From the NCBI GenBank assembly GCA_936450465.1, contig OW388303.1, positions 4,961,193-5,025,192 on the forward strand: a DNA stretch of 64,000 nucleotides. The letters are read 5' to 3'. Positions within the stretch are counted from its first letter, which is position 1; each line of letters opens with the position of its first letter. Below, piece after piece: positions 49,360-60,022 of this stretch. This DNA comes from Gibbula magus. Lineage: Eukaryota; Mollusca; Gastropoda; Trochida; Trochidae. The notes under the pieces were generated by a model. The model was given only the letters and a program-made list of their open reading frames with translations, was not told where the DNA came from and made no database searches. The translations under genes and the position numbers were made by a program.

Positions 49360-49700
49360 ATTACATGGTGGTTTTACAACCAGGAAGATTACTGGTGATT
49401 GGATTGAATTAGGTTGGAGGTACAAACTAGACTTGATCTCTATTCAGGACAGGATTAAAACCTTATATATTGTTTGCTTCCGAACACTTGTTGAATTTGA
49501 CGTCATTGCATTTTACTTCCAATATGCTGATGTTGTTCCAAAGGATATAGTGATGGGGGTTGCCTTTGAAATGATAAGAAATGGCTGATTTGGGGTCTTT
49601 GTTCTTCATGGAGGTTTGATGTTTTTTTATTCTCAACGTGAGTTGCCTTAAGCTTTCACAACAGTCGCATTGGATGTAAAGAACACCAGAGGGATCTTCT
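49360..49700 (-). pseudogene. Penelope-like element relic: GIY-YIG endonuclease end
   Basis: On the minus strand an open stretch (49780 to 49463) contains GVLYIQCDCCESLRQLTLRI, then KKHQTSMKNKDPKSAISYHF. This resembles the C-terminal GIY-YIG endonuclease domain of Penelope-like retroelements: the VLYIQC strand, a CxC, the R.LTLRIKEHQ-like helix and a conserved SAI..H. The segment that should hold the second motif (YVGETG or similar) is missing, so the catalytic core is broken. Past the stop at 49463, another frame reads NPVLNRDQV, a stop, then FVPPT, which resembles the usual end of these proteins. The relic is therefore frameshifted, internally deleted and lacks its reverse transcriptase part. 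Confidence 0.7.
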
Positions 49701-49712
49701 TTGTTGTTGAGG

Positions 49713-49774
49713 CTGGTCGACCTTTGGCGTGGAGGATGTTCTCCACAAACGCCTCCACGCCAACGGTCGACCAG
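49713..49774. repeat. 23-bp near-perfect inverted repeat (hairpin)
   Basis: The arms at 49713-49735 (starts CTGGTCGACCTTTGGCGTGG) and 49752-49774 pair with one mismatch around a 16-base loop. It stands next to the truncated upstream side of the Penelope-like relic. Confidence 0.9.
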
Positions 49775-49867
49775 ACGCAACTAGTTGCCTAATGCTAACG
49801 TGATAAAAGAAACACTAATTACCATTGAATATAAAATATCAAGAGTGGGTTTGTCCTGGCAAAGCAA

Positions 49868-50291
49868 TGTATTACCCTGTACTATATCATTATAACAGTA
49901 GGTTGCACATGCATTACCCTGTACAATATCATTATAACAATAGGTTGCACATGCATTACTCTGTACAATATCATTATAACAGTAGGTTGCACATGCATTA
50001 CTCTGTACAATATCATTTTAACAGTAGGTTGCACATGCATTACTCTGTACAATATCATTATAACAGTAGGTTGCACATGCATTACCCTGTACAATATCAT
50101 TACAACAGTAGGTTGCACATGCATTACTCCGTACAATATCATTATAACAGTAGGTTGCACATGCATTACCCTGTACAATATATCATTATAACAGTAGGTT
50201 GCACATGCATTACCCTGTACAATATCATTATAACAATAGGTTGCACATGCATTACCCTGTACAATATCATTATAACAATAGGTTGCACATG
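49868..50291. repeat. 42-bp minisatellite, about 10 copies
   Basis: The unit reads TACAATATCATTATAACAG, then TAGGTTGCACATGCATTACC, then CTG. As 42 = 3 x 14, the array is open on both strands (163 codons plus, 98 minus); these frames are by-products. Confidence 0.95.
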
Positions 50292-50460
50292 TCCCTCTTC
50301 AACAGACGCTAATTAGAAATGATAACTTTGGTCCTGAATACAGTATGATATTAACTCTATTGCGTAGTTAAAGAAAGAGTTTGAGTTTGATCTTACAAGT
50401 CGTGTATATGCATTACTAGAGGATGTATAAGTCCTTGTTCAACAGGGGAAAACAACAACA

Positions 50461-51382
50461 AAGGGGCAAAAGAAACGATAACAAATTTTCAACAGTCAAT
50501 TACAAAATATGTCAGCCTCGATTTTGAATGTCTGTGATTTGGATACATGTATATATCTCGTAAAGAGATATTCACTATTCCATTCATGGGTATATGATAT
50601 TTAATATTTTATATCTGTTTAAACTCACATTGGGTGCTGAAATCGCTATTTAAAAGGGTTCTCTGAAGATAATGTTTGGTATTAAGGTAAAATTGTACTG
50701 TAGTTTGTCATAAACGAATAGGGCCATGGGCTCTGTAGCTCATCAGGAATTCATTGATTTATTATCTAAGGTTGAATATCTCAATTATCACAATTTAGAA
50801 TCTCCTTTGGCAAAGGAGTCTGTACACAACATTTCAGTTTGCTAGAGCTTTTTGTACTGGAGAAGAAGATAAAAGAAGGTTTTCAGGTCATGATCCCTTT
50901 GACCAACATTTTAGGGTCACGGGGTCACAAAATCTACAATTTAGAATCCTCGTTGGTCAAAGAGTCTGCACATAACTTTTCAGCTCTCTAGACCTTTTGG
51001 AACTGGAGAAGAAGATGAAAATAGGTTTTTTTAAGGTTTTTTAAAAATTTAGAATCCCTATTGGCCAAAGAGTCTGTACACAAAATTTCAGCTCCCTAGA
51101 CCATGTGGTTCTAAAGAGGAAGACGAAAGTTTGCAGACGGACGGAAGGATGGATGGACAGATGGACGGACGGACGCCGGACACCATAAGCTGGGCCTTAA
51201 GCCCATAGGGCCTTTCAGGCCAGATGAGCTAAAGTGCTTTTTTTCTCTCTCTCCTTTCTCGTCTAGTTAAGGATAATCTAAAACGACGATTTCCTTAAAG
51301 GTGTGGGTTTTAGTATATAAGGCTTCTGAAAATAAGATGTGAAATGTCTTGTATTTTGTATGAAGACGTTTCTTTTGCCCCT
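50461..51382. mobile_element. Possible non-autonomous relative of the Tc1-like element
   Basis: AGGGGCAAAAGAAACG at 50462-50477 and its exact complement CGTTTCTTTTGCCCCT at 51367-51382 form an inverted pair. The same 15-base core (GGGCAAAAGAAACG with neighbouring bases) is part of the terminal repeat of the transposon at 47138, and the left side continues ATAACA against ATACCA there. The outermost bases and the TA duplication are not preserved. It encloses a pearl-like element. Probably an old deletion derivative. Confidence 0.5.
50718..51238. mobile_element. Pearl-like element with tandem core and GGAC microsatellite
   Basis: Near both ends are TAGCTCATC (50737) and its complement GATGAGCTA (about 51223), with GGGCCATGGGCTC-like words beside them. 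The core is repeated about three times (CAATTTAGAATC at 50791, 50938 and, varied, 51045; AAAGAGTCTG or AAGGAGTCTG follows each). A stretch of GGAC/GGAT units (51133-51175) is followed by a palindromic end (GGGCCTTAAGCCCATAGGGCC). Same layout as the element at 17684-18230. Confidence 0.7.
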
Positions 51383-51624
51383 GGGTGTATTTGTAAAGTC
51401 GAACATAATTTAAAAGACGAGGTTTCAGACGTGGATATAAATACAGGAGAAATTTCTAATAGAAGAAGCAAAGTGCTTATCATATATATTTACTCTATGG
51501 CACCGTTAAGAAACACAACATGGACGTCTTAGAGTAAATGTTCTTAATGAAAACTCTATAAAAGGAGGGTTTCTGTATTACCAGCTATAACCTTCTGTTT
51601 ATGTGGTGCATGTATATAAACAAG

Positions 51625-52770
51625 CAGGATCTGAGGAGAAGATCGCGTGGAGATCTGCATCAAGTCGTGAACGTAGATTATCTGACGATGGCATATTGCA
51701 TCGATTTAAATCATCCTTTCACCAGAAGGAATTACCGTTTTTGCTTTATGGGCGTTAAAGAAAGACAGTTTGAATAGGAGAGGATAGCTTACATATTTCA
51801 AACTTCTTTTAACAAACGATATATATAATGAGTTGCACAAATGTCAAATATTGATTTTATATGTAAGCGAGTAATGTCGTTCTCAAAAGCATTATCATTA
51901 TCTAACGCATTGTGCCTTGTATTATAATACAGACATTAAGATACCTTAGTGTTGTGGGACAAGGTATTATAAACGAATACATTTACTCGTACTACAATAC
52001 AAATATCAAAGGTGGGTTTGATCTTGCAAACTCTATTATCTATGCAAACACCATGCTATAAAGGATATCTGACTTTTCTTGACTAATACTATGTTTATAT
52101 CATCGAGTGAGGTAGAAAAGTTATATATAACTTTTCTACATAACGAGATGTATCAGTCACTGGTCACATTGAAAACAAAGTATTTCATTGTTCACCATAT
52201 AATGAAAGGCTGTAATCTATCCTGATTAAACTTAAATGGGTACTGGAGTTTATTAGATATGTTTGTTGTTATTACGTTACTTAAAGTCAGATTTAATCCA
52301 AACTTTTAAAATGTTCATTTAGATAGTTTTACACTATGTAATACATCGATATCCGAATCCATAGATTATGTAAGATCTAGTTGTATACAAGAGCAGTGTT
52401 TGACCTGGCAGATCTAGACTTTGTTCTATCTCTGTACAACTACATTTTAGAAGCTATTACTTACTCTTTATCGCCGCTGAGAAAGAAAGCGTGGAAGGAA
52501 ACACTTTTATTTCATGTTATTTCTTTGATTCAAGTTCTGAATTAGAAGCTATGATATTCTGTTTATCTGGTAAAAGTATATAACCTAACAGAAGCGTGGA
52601 ATTTGAAGAGAAATTCGCGAGGGAATCTGCATAAACTGGTGAACGTCGATTATATGACACCATATTTCATCGCTTAAGTCATCCATTTACTGGAAGGAAT
52701 TATTGTTTTTGTCTTTGAAATGTTATTCTTTTGATTTGATTTGATCGATATCAGATTTGATAAGATCTGA
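51625..52770. repeat. Diverged paralogous blocks, copies A4 and A5
   Basis: Copies at about 51625-51760 and 52595-52770 match the blocks at 44306-45440 (AAGATCGCGTGGAGATCTGC or AAATTCGCGAGGGAATCTGC, GTGAACGT.GATTAT, CAT.GAAGGAATTA). Each has GTATATAA shortly upstream (about 51613 and 52577). Neither has a continuous frame shared with the others. Confidence 0.55.
52061..52150. mobile_element. Relic of the foldback element at 28468
   Basis: GGATATCTGACTTTTCTTGA and CTAATACTATGTTTATATCA match the complement of the right arm at 28540-28618. A shorter, damaged second arm (AACTTTTCTACATAACGAGAT) follows. No TGACGTCA site is present here. Confidence 0.7.
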
Positions 52771-53040
52771 CTCACTTAATGATGATGTAAATTGAAGGAA
52801 TTTTCAATGGACTTTAAAACAGGACATTCTGAAAGGTAGCAGAGGAGACAGTAAAACAAAACCGCTGACAAATTTAGATCCTTTAAGAAAACGGTGAGAT
52901 TCATTTTATTGCGTATATATGATCAAAATACATACGATGATTACTCAATGTTACGATGACCAATAGATTAGTCACGATAATTTGTGTTTAAGAAAACATT
53001 ATGAACAGTGTACGTAAGTTTATGTCAACCGTTGTTATTG

Positions 53041-53455
53041 GGTACAAAAAGTGGCCGTGTTGGTTCTGTCAGTGCTGCCGATAGTTGATAGGTGTGGTTT
53101 CGAATCCCGCAAGGGACCCGGCCAAGAAAGTGTACTGTTGAAGGTAGTGACATCCCAAATGTCACAACGTTAGATTTCTTCACTATCTAAATGACATGTA
53201 CATGTACGTCTCATGCATTCAGCCCTGGGAGTTGCGCCAATTCTATCAGAGGGGTACTGAATGGAAAAATAGCTTAACTATCGATTGTTGGGCCTTGATA
53301 TTTGTCTAGGCCCGGTGGCCATGTGGTAAGCTGTTGGTTCGACGAGTGCTGGCAATAGGTGTCTGCCTCTGAGGGTGTGGGTTCGAATCCAGCAATTACA
53401 ACAATTTGTACTATTGAAGGTAGTGTTATGTAACAACATTAGGTTATATTATCCA
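53041..53455 (+). mobile_element. tRNA-derived SINE, family C, tandem pair
   Basis: Two tRNA-like heads with B boxes (GTTTCGAATCCC at about 53098 and GGTTCGAATCC at about 53380). Each is followed by the tail TGTACT.TTGAAGGTAGTG (53131 and 53407, a 276-bp spacing) and an AACA/AACG-TTAG word. The leader between them (GGGGTACTGAATGG, then CGATTGTTGGGCC) also occurs, diverged, at 12548 and 12918. Confidence 0.65.
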
Positions 53456-54359
53456 TTATAACAAATGACATTCAATGATTCTGTAACCAAAGGTCACGAT
53501 AATTTCTGTTTCAGAAAACCTAATTAATTGTACAAATGTCAAATGTTCATCAGATTAAACTTTAATTGTTACATTTATGTTATTTACAGTGATATATGTA
53601 ATAACATTTAAACTGTGTTATTAACAAGATTACGTATTTGTAAGAATAATATGGCTTTTATTCATGAATTATGTAGTTTATAGAAAGTTCATATCTTCAA
53701 TTACACAGCATAAAAATGTAGTTTTATGTAGTACAACATCGTATAACATGGCAAGTTTACAACAAAGAGCAATAAACAGTGTTAAATTTTGGTGCGGAAC
53801 AATGGATTTATGAAATATTAAATGGTAAGGATATGCCATTGACCAACGTTAAAAATATCCAAGAACATATATAAGGAACAAATCTTGTCTTCAGGTTTTT
53901 AGTCGCGGTTTATAATTATCGATATTAAATGAAATACAATATGTTGCTTGATAAAGTAAACTATAATATATTGATATGTCTTTAAAAAAATATAGGTTAT
54001 GTTTTTTCCTCAAAATAATAATTATTAAATAAATATGATGCAAAGACAAATACGCGATTTTAATGATCTATAGTTCCACAATATAAATGTAGTGAATAAA
54101 TTATGAAGTTTAAAATATATTAATGCCACACATGATATTTACAGAATTGTTACTTATTATACCTTACAATACATACACTTGTGTCATTTTCGTCATCACT
54201 CTTATGACAAAGAAACACTCATGAATTCAATATCTTGGTACAATTATCTCAGATGTCGAAATAATTTTATTTTAACTAAAGAGAATTCAACTAACAGAAT
54301 CATGTGCATTCCATATTATAAATAAGAAAATAACTACAATGTCATTAATATTTAAACGG

Positions 54360-55865
54360 AAGATAATCATTTTTGCACACGCCTCTACTTCCAATGCAAA
54401 ATAAAATCTCAATCTTTGGTTAACGTGCTCAAAAGTATATACCGTCTTCTTTAATAGAATTTGTATTATAAGCAAAGGTATAAAGCATGATGTGAAAACG
54501 TGAAAATGAGTATTTATATCAGCAGTACAATCACTTCCTATCCTTGAAACGAGGTATTCGTGACTTTCTTCTCTCTCCCATTGACCATCGTGAAGCATTG
54601 AATGATAAAGTACCTTAGCGAAGCAGACACATATAACATCAGATATAGCTGAACCCAGCACTGCTAGAAACCAAGGCTTTCACAATTTATATATCCTATA
54701 GGTGTGAACACCTACGTTAAACATTGGCCATAGAAAACGAACATTTTGGATGTCAACAGCATTACTTTTACAGCGTGCTGACAGACGATCAATGTTGGTC
54801 GCGTGCACTAATATACTGATGAACTGCAATACATTCTCATAATGAAATGAACAGCTGAGATCAATTGTTTGCAAATCCAGTTTTGAAGCATTGGAATATA
54901 ATTTTTGAAATATTATTTATATAACACTATATATGAATATACAATTTGTGAATAAATGGGGAACGCTGTACGCAAACATCGAATTAAAAACAATGTTAAT
55001 ATACACCTATGCTTGGCGTACTGAAAGCGTACATGTATGGACGATTTTACAGAAGAAAATGAATTCAAGATGGTATCCCTCGTAAATTAAACAAGCAGTT
55101 ATATCTGTTACGGTTAATTGTGAAATAATGCTATTCAATTGACTATTCTTGTAAATATCCTGAAACATAACGGATTGTTACAGCGTTATATTCGTAATCA
55201 CTCTGTATCACACATTCCACACACTGTTTGGGGCGAGTCAACTGGAGTTTCGGAATCAACACCAGATTATATTATCATTAGCTCACTTCTTTCTAGTTTA
55301 CCGATCGATTTGAGTATCGGTTTACCTCAATACAGTGCATCAAAGGCATCGCAAATTGCATCAAATTTGCACTAGGATACGGAACAAATAGGTGAACAAA
55401 CTTTTGGGATGCAGCTGCGGTTGTTACATTTGTAAGAGAATCGTGATTATTTGATTGCTTATCTTGGCATATGAACATAAAAAGTGAGAAAAGAAAGTGA
55501 CAACTGCAATGCTCAAAATATATTTTCGTTTTTGCTTTTTGAAAGAAATAGTATAATTAATTGGAAATGGTTTTAAATTATACAGCTGATCTTGAAATAA
55601 TATCTGTGTAATTAGTAAGAAAAACGCTTAACGATGCTGTAAGCAAGATGTTTAAAAACTGCAAGAATACTTTTTCTAACTTCAACGCTATTCCAGAGAC
55701 ATAATCACTGAAAGAAAAGCTTATAAATCATAAGAGATATATACTGGTGTAGATGTTATCAGATTGGTGTAATTCGTACAAAGAGAAAAACGTAAATGAG
55801 AGACAGTTTATGACTCTACAAACAAGCTTTGAAACTGTAGGGCAATAAACGTGCATAGAGCGAAA
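54360..55865. repeat. Paralogous segment, partner of 46045-46830
   Basis: Matches the 46-kb segment on both sides of an extra stretch of roughly 700 bases (about 54650-55440). That stretch contains the GTGAACAAAC and GATGCAGCTG words also found at 32528 and 34505, so it may be an inserted dispersed element. Confidence 0.7.
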
Positions 55866-56089
55866 CTATTAAATTGAAATCATTATGCCGATGTAGCTGT
55901 AATTTCACGTACTACGGCTTACACGTGGTATCTGAGTTTGCATAAATACGTGCATGTAACACCTGTCGTTTATAAAAAAAAATTCCAGAAACACATCCTT
56001 ATGGCATAATAGTGTTGTATTTCGGGTGTTAAGATTTGTTCCAGTACAATACATTTCTCAATAAAGAATCGTATCCCGCAAGGGACTCG

Positions 56090-56460
56090 TCCAGATCTTT
56101 ATATTCGATGATCTTCGTTTTATCTTTTTTGAGGGAAGCCTCTTTTTATGTCCCGAATTTTGATTCGATGAATGACCAAGAAAAATGTTCAGTACTTTTA
56201 CAAAATAACCTTTTAGCTTGTTCATGTGACAGCACCTGCAGTAACATTTCAGAAGACGCAAATGTGCTTTATATCAGTAGTGTTTTATTGTATTTGAATT
56301 GATGCATGTCTATAATTATTTAGTTTTTTTAATGACACTTTTAGTTTCTCATAACTTCTCTAGGAGTGGTTTGTGTATATTTTATGGTATATTTTCTCTG
56401 AATGTATTTTATATTTCATATATTATATGTTATTGTATACATAAAATGAGACTTTAATAA
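56090..56460 (+). pseudogene. CR1/jockey-like LINE, 3' end fragment
   Basis: A reading frame to the stop at 56302 contains FDSMNDQEKCSVLLQNN, like the FDSL.D.EKF..LL...N motif near the C-terminus of CR1-type reverse transcriptase proteins. The 3' untranslated part ends GAGACTTTAATAAACTGTCT and runs straight into a TCTG microsatellite; CR1-type LINEs commonly end in short tandem repeats rather than poly-A. The upstream reverse transcriptase domain is absent, which fits 5' truncation. The evidence is one short motif plus the tail. Confidence 0.6.
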
Positions 56461-56488
56461 ACTGTCTGTCAGTCTGTCTGTCTGTCTC

Positions 56489-56521
<33 letters not shown>

Positions 56522-56522
56522 A
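56461..56522. repeat. (TCTG)n microsatellite
   Basis: About 15 TCTG units with interruptions (CAGTCTG, CTCTCTG). It begins at the end of the LINE-like sequence and is probably its tail. Confidence 0.92.
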
Positions 56523-57637
56523 TTCAATAATATGTGTTATTTAAGATAGTGTGATCCTGTGTGGTTATTAATGCTTGCTTTGTAATATGTGTGATATTTA
56601 GAGGTTATAACAGGTCAGATGGCTGATATGGGTCGAGGGCTGATATGGGGTATGGTATGAAAAATTACATGTTGTAACCTATTTATCATATATCATACAT
56701 TTTATCTAAAGCATGACACAATGTTTACAGAAAAAAAATTGATGTTGCCATGCGAGAATTTATAATTTGGGGGCTAGTTCTAAGATGGTTATACCCTCCA
56801 TTTTAATTATATGAGCCGTGCCTCTTATTCAACTTTCAAATTAATAGAATATTTAATTAAATAAGTTAAAAGCACAAAACATCATCCTTGTTTGGAGGCT
56901 TCTCTGAAATGAACTAATTATTCTGACACTGCTTCGCTTGTGATGTTACTCTATGTTAGCATGCCTGTAAGCAAATCAGTTAGCACACTTGTACACATTG
57001 AAATTTGAACGGAAATCTCGTGGCTTAACCGAACCAAATACAATCTTTTTAGATCTCTTGTTATTGATTCATTAGCATTATTTAGCCATTTGTAATACAT
57101 TTTGTTTATTTTGGTGAGATCTCTTTATTTCAGTAATGACAGCGTGCATGCCTTTGTGAAAATTTCAAAATGGCCGAATGTACGTTGTTTCAGTACCAAA
57201 CAGATGATACAGGCACACGTGATTGAGTACGTACACGTATCCTTCCATCACGTACGTATGTTATACACAAAATTTAATGTAGTTAACTCTGTTTCTGTTA
57301 TTATCTGAATATCTGATACCATCGATTTTGCAGTTTATTTAATAAATTTCAAATATTTGAGTGAGATAAATGAATAATCAAAGAGGAACAAAGATATGGG
57401 ACTAAATGAAAAATGGAGACTAATAGTTTAAAGCAGTTTTGTTTAATCAATTTCAAATATTTGAATACGATAAGTGAATAATCAAAGAGAAACAAAGATG
57501 CGGGACTGAATGAAAATTTAAGTGTGACATGAATTATAGTTACATATAATGATGAAGTTCTGCATATGTATAGCCTTTAAGTATTTGAGGTTAGGAATTA
57601 ATCATTAACCTTTATTTTATCCAAATACGCATTACAT

Positions 57638-58259
57638 GATGTCATGATGACTTGTATGCTGTTGCTATCATCAAATGCCAAAACAAAGATTTCCAATGTC
57701 GTGTTCTCCATAGAATTCTTACGACAAATAAAGACTTGTACAAATACAAACTAATAGAAACACCACTTTGTACATATTGCAATGTTGAAAAAGAATCAAT
57801 TATCCATCTTCTATATGAATGCAGATGTGGCAAGAGATTGTGGCAAGAGCTAACGGAATGGATTGAAAAGGAAATGGACATCTGTCTAAACCTAAACGCA
57901 GATACGGTCATTCTGGGATTCACAGAAAGGAGAAATAATGTTCTAAAATTCATCCTAAAGTTAACAAAAGAATACATCTACCACCGAAAATTGGCAAACA
58001 TAATACCGTCTGAGCAGTCTGAAACCGAAATTAAGATTAAATTAACAATTTCATAAATCCAACACTTACTCACAGTGCAAATACGATTTGTTTGTTTCAT
58101 TCTGGCCATCTTACCACAATCTATTCAAGTAAAGAATTTGCATGTCAAATGTTTTGCATCATTTATTGTGTTAACTATGAAATGAAAATGAAAATGCTGT
58201 ACCCTGAGAAAAAGAAATAAAGTGATAAAAAAATATATATATAGGCTATAAAAAAAAAA
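57638..58259 (+). pseudogene. L1-like LINE ORF2 C-terminus, 5'-truncated
   Basis: The frame open from 57640 to 58056 codes DFQCRVLHRILTTNKDLYKY, then a C-X2-C-X8-H-X4-C zinc-knuckle-like motif in PLCTYCNVEKESIIHLLYEC, then LWQELTEWI. This is the pattern at the C-terminal end of ORF2 in L1 and Tx1-type non-LTR retrotransposons (the zf-RVT region). Reverse transcriptase and endonuclease are missing upstream, where a stop occurs at 57637. After the stop codon come about 150 bp, an AATAAA at about 58217 and an A-rich end at 58250-58259, consistent with retrotransposition and 5' truncation. It cannot move itself. Confidence 0.8.
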
Positions 58260-60022
58260 GATTTACACAAGTTGCGTTGACGCTGAATGTCATATTCGAC
58301 ACCATAGTATTGGTTCAGCCAATATGTGCTGACAAACGTTAACGTTCATGTAATTTTTCAACGAGGACGGGCGTAAAACTTAAGCAACGTGTTATTTTCA
58401 TAACTTCATAAAATTAAAAAATACAGTTTTCTCGTTATTTAAACGTTCTAATAATAAAAATGTGTTGAATCAAATAAACATGCTTAAGAGACTGAAACTT
58501 GTTTATGATATAAATGTATATTAAATATCGTTGTTTTTAAAACGACATTTTTGTTATTGAGTGCAAAAATTATGGATGAAACGGTTATCTCGGTTGAATT
58601 TGGACCTATTATCTAAGAACTGTTTCTGAAGATACACTTAAATTGTTTTGAGCGCTGGTGATAAAACAGTATTATTTCTTTTGACAATTATAAGGATGGA
58701 TGGAAATTCGCTTGAGTCCGATGCATCTGTTTATATAATCTTAGAATTGTTTTTGAAAGTACGTATCTTTCAGAGATTACAGTTCATAGCTTCTGTGGTA
58801 AAACAGGTGTACTTAAAATTCAAACCCATACTTTTTTAGATAATAAAGCTTTTTTTCAAGTAAGATTGTCGTCAGTGTGTCTATAAACTAGTTTAAAGGT
58901 ACACATATACACCCAGTTCGGAAAGTAGAGCATGTTAGCTACAATGGTATCAGAGATGAGAAATCAAAACATCAGTCTATTGACAAAGTACATTATCGAC
59001 AAAATTCAGCTGAATCTGTTTAGTTGTTCTGGGTACTACTCTTGAGATTAAAAACCGTCATTTAGAGATAAGTGGTCATTGTTATAAGCATTAATAGAAA
59101 TACCTGTATAACAAAGCGAAAGACGTCCTTTTTATATTGAAATGGGCTTGTATATTGGCTTGTGGCCTGTATAACAAAGTGAAAACTGAACTTGGCTTTG
59201 AAAACTCAAATGAGTTCTAATACACGAGTTCTAAGGTCGTAGTCCTAGTCGTAGAGTGCATTATGTATATTAACATGCCACTTGCACGCGGGTATTTAAA
59301 TGAGGAACAATTAACTGATTGTTATCATTGCCCTTCAGCAGAGGGGCAGATGTTTGGATATATTATATCCTAATGAATCATTGACGCCACGTTGTATTTC
59401 ATTCTGTATCATTTGTTTTATGGGAGCGGTGTTAATATAAGCTACACAGCTTGTTCACTAATCCCAATTCATTTCATGAATACAAATAAGTTTTAAACCA
59501 TATCCTTATGAAAATGACTACGCATGTTACGATCTTAATGGTTTCCAATTGCGTCATTGAGTTTAACACTTTTACAAATATAGCTGAGTCATGAGGGGAA
59601 GACACTGTGAATTATTGAATGTCTATTACTGTCATTTACATGTGCGTAGATAAATTACACTAAGTGTGTCGTAGATGGGAACCAACTGTTGGGCATGTCA
59701 TGGTAGAGATATGTCCGTTAAATACACATTTAACGTAATCAATGAAACTCCTTTATGAGGCATTTAGAACTACATAGAAGTTGTTAAAGTTCAACTTATG
59801 TTTTCTTATAAACAATGACAGATTAGTATATATATGTACATTATATATCGAAATCAAATGAGCATAAAGAAAGATTTCAAAAATCTTAACGTCGGGTATT
59901 TGTCAAATTGAAATCCCCTTTTCATGAATACCGAAAGTGACCGTTGAGCATTTCAGTGAACCTTTAAGATGTAGGACAACCCAGTTCAATACAAAGTCAA
60001 CTTTTCTTGAAATGGACGCGAC
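58260..60022. other. AT-rich spacer, no recognisable gene
   Basis: Unique AT-rich sequence with only short, unsupported open frames. Confidence 0.5.

Noticed and set aside
49825..50316. 163-codon plus-strand frame with HYPVQYHYNSRLHM repeats
   Set aside because: Translation of the 42-bp minisatellite, also open on the other strand.
54287..54661. 124-codon minus-strand frame sharing HSM..DGQW.RE..HEY with a frame at 46177-46398
   Set aside because: The resemblance comes from a DNA-level duplication; about 14 replacement against 2 silent differences argues against a conserved protein.
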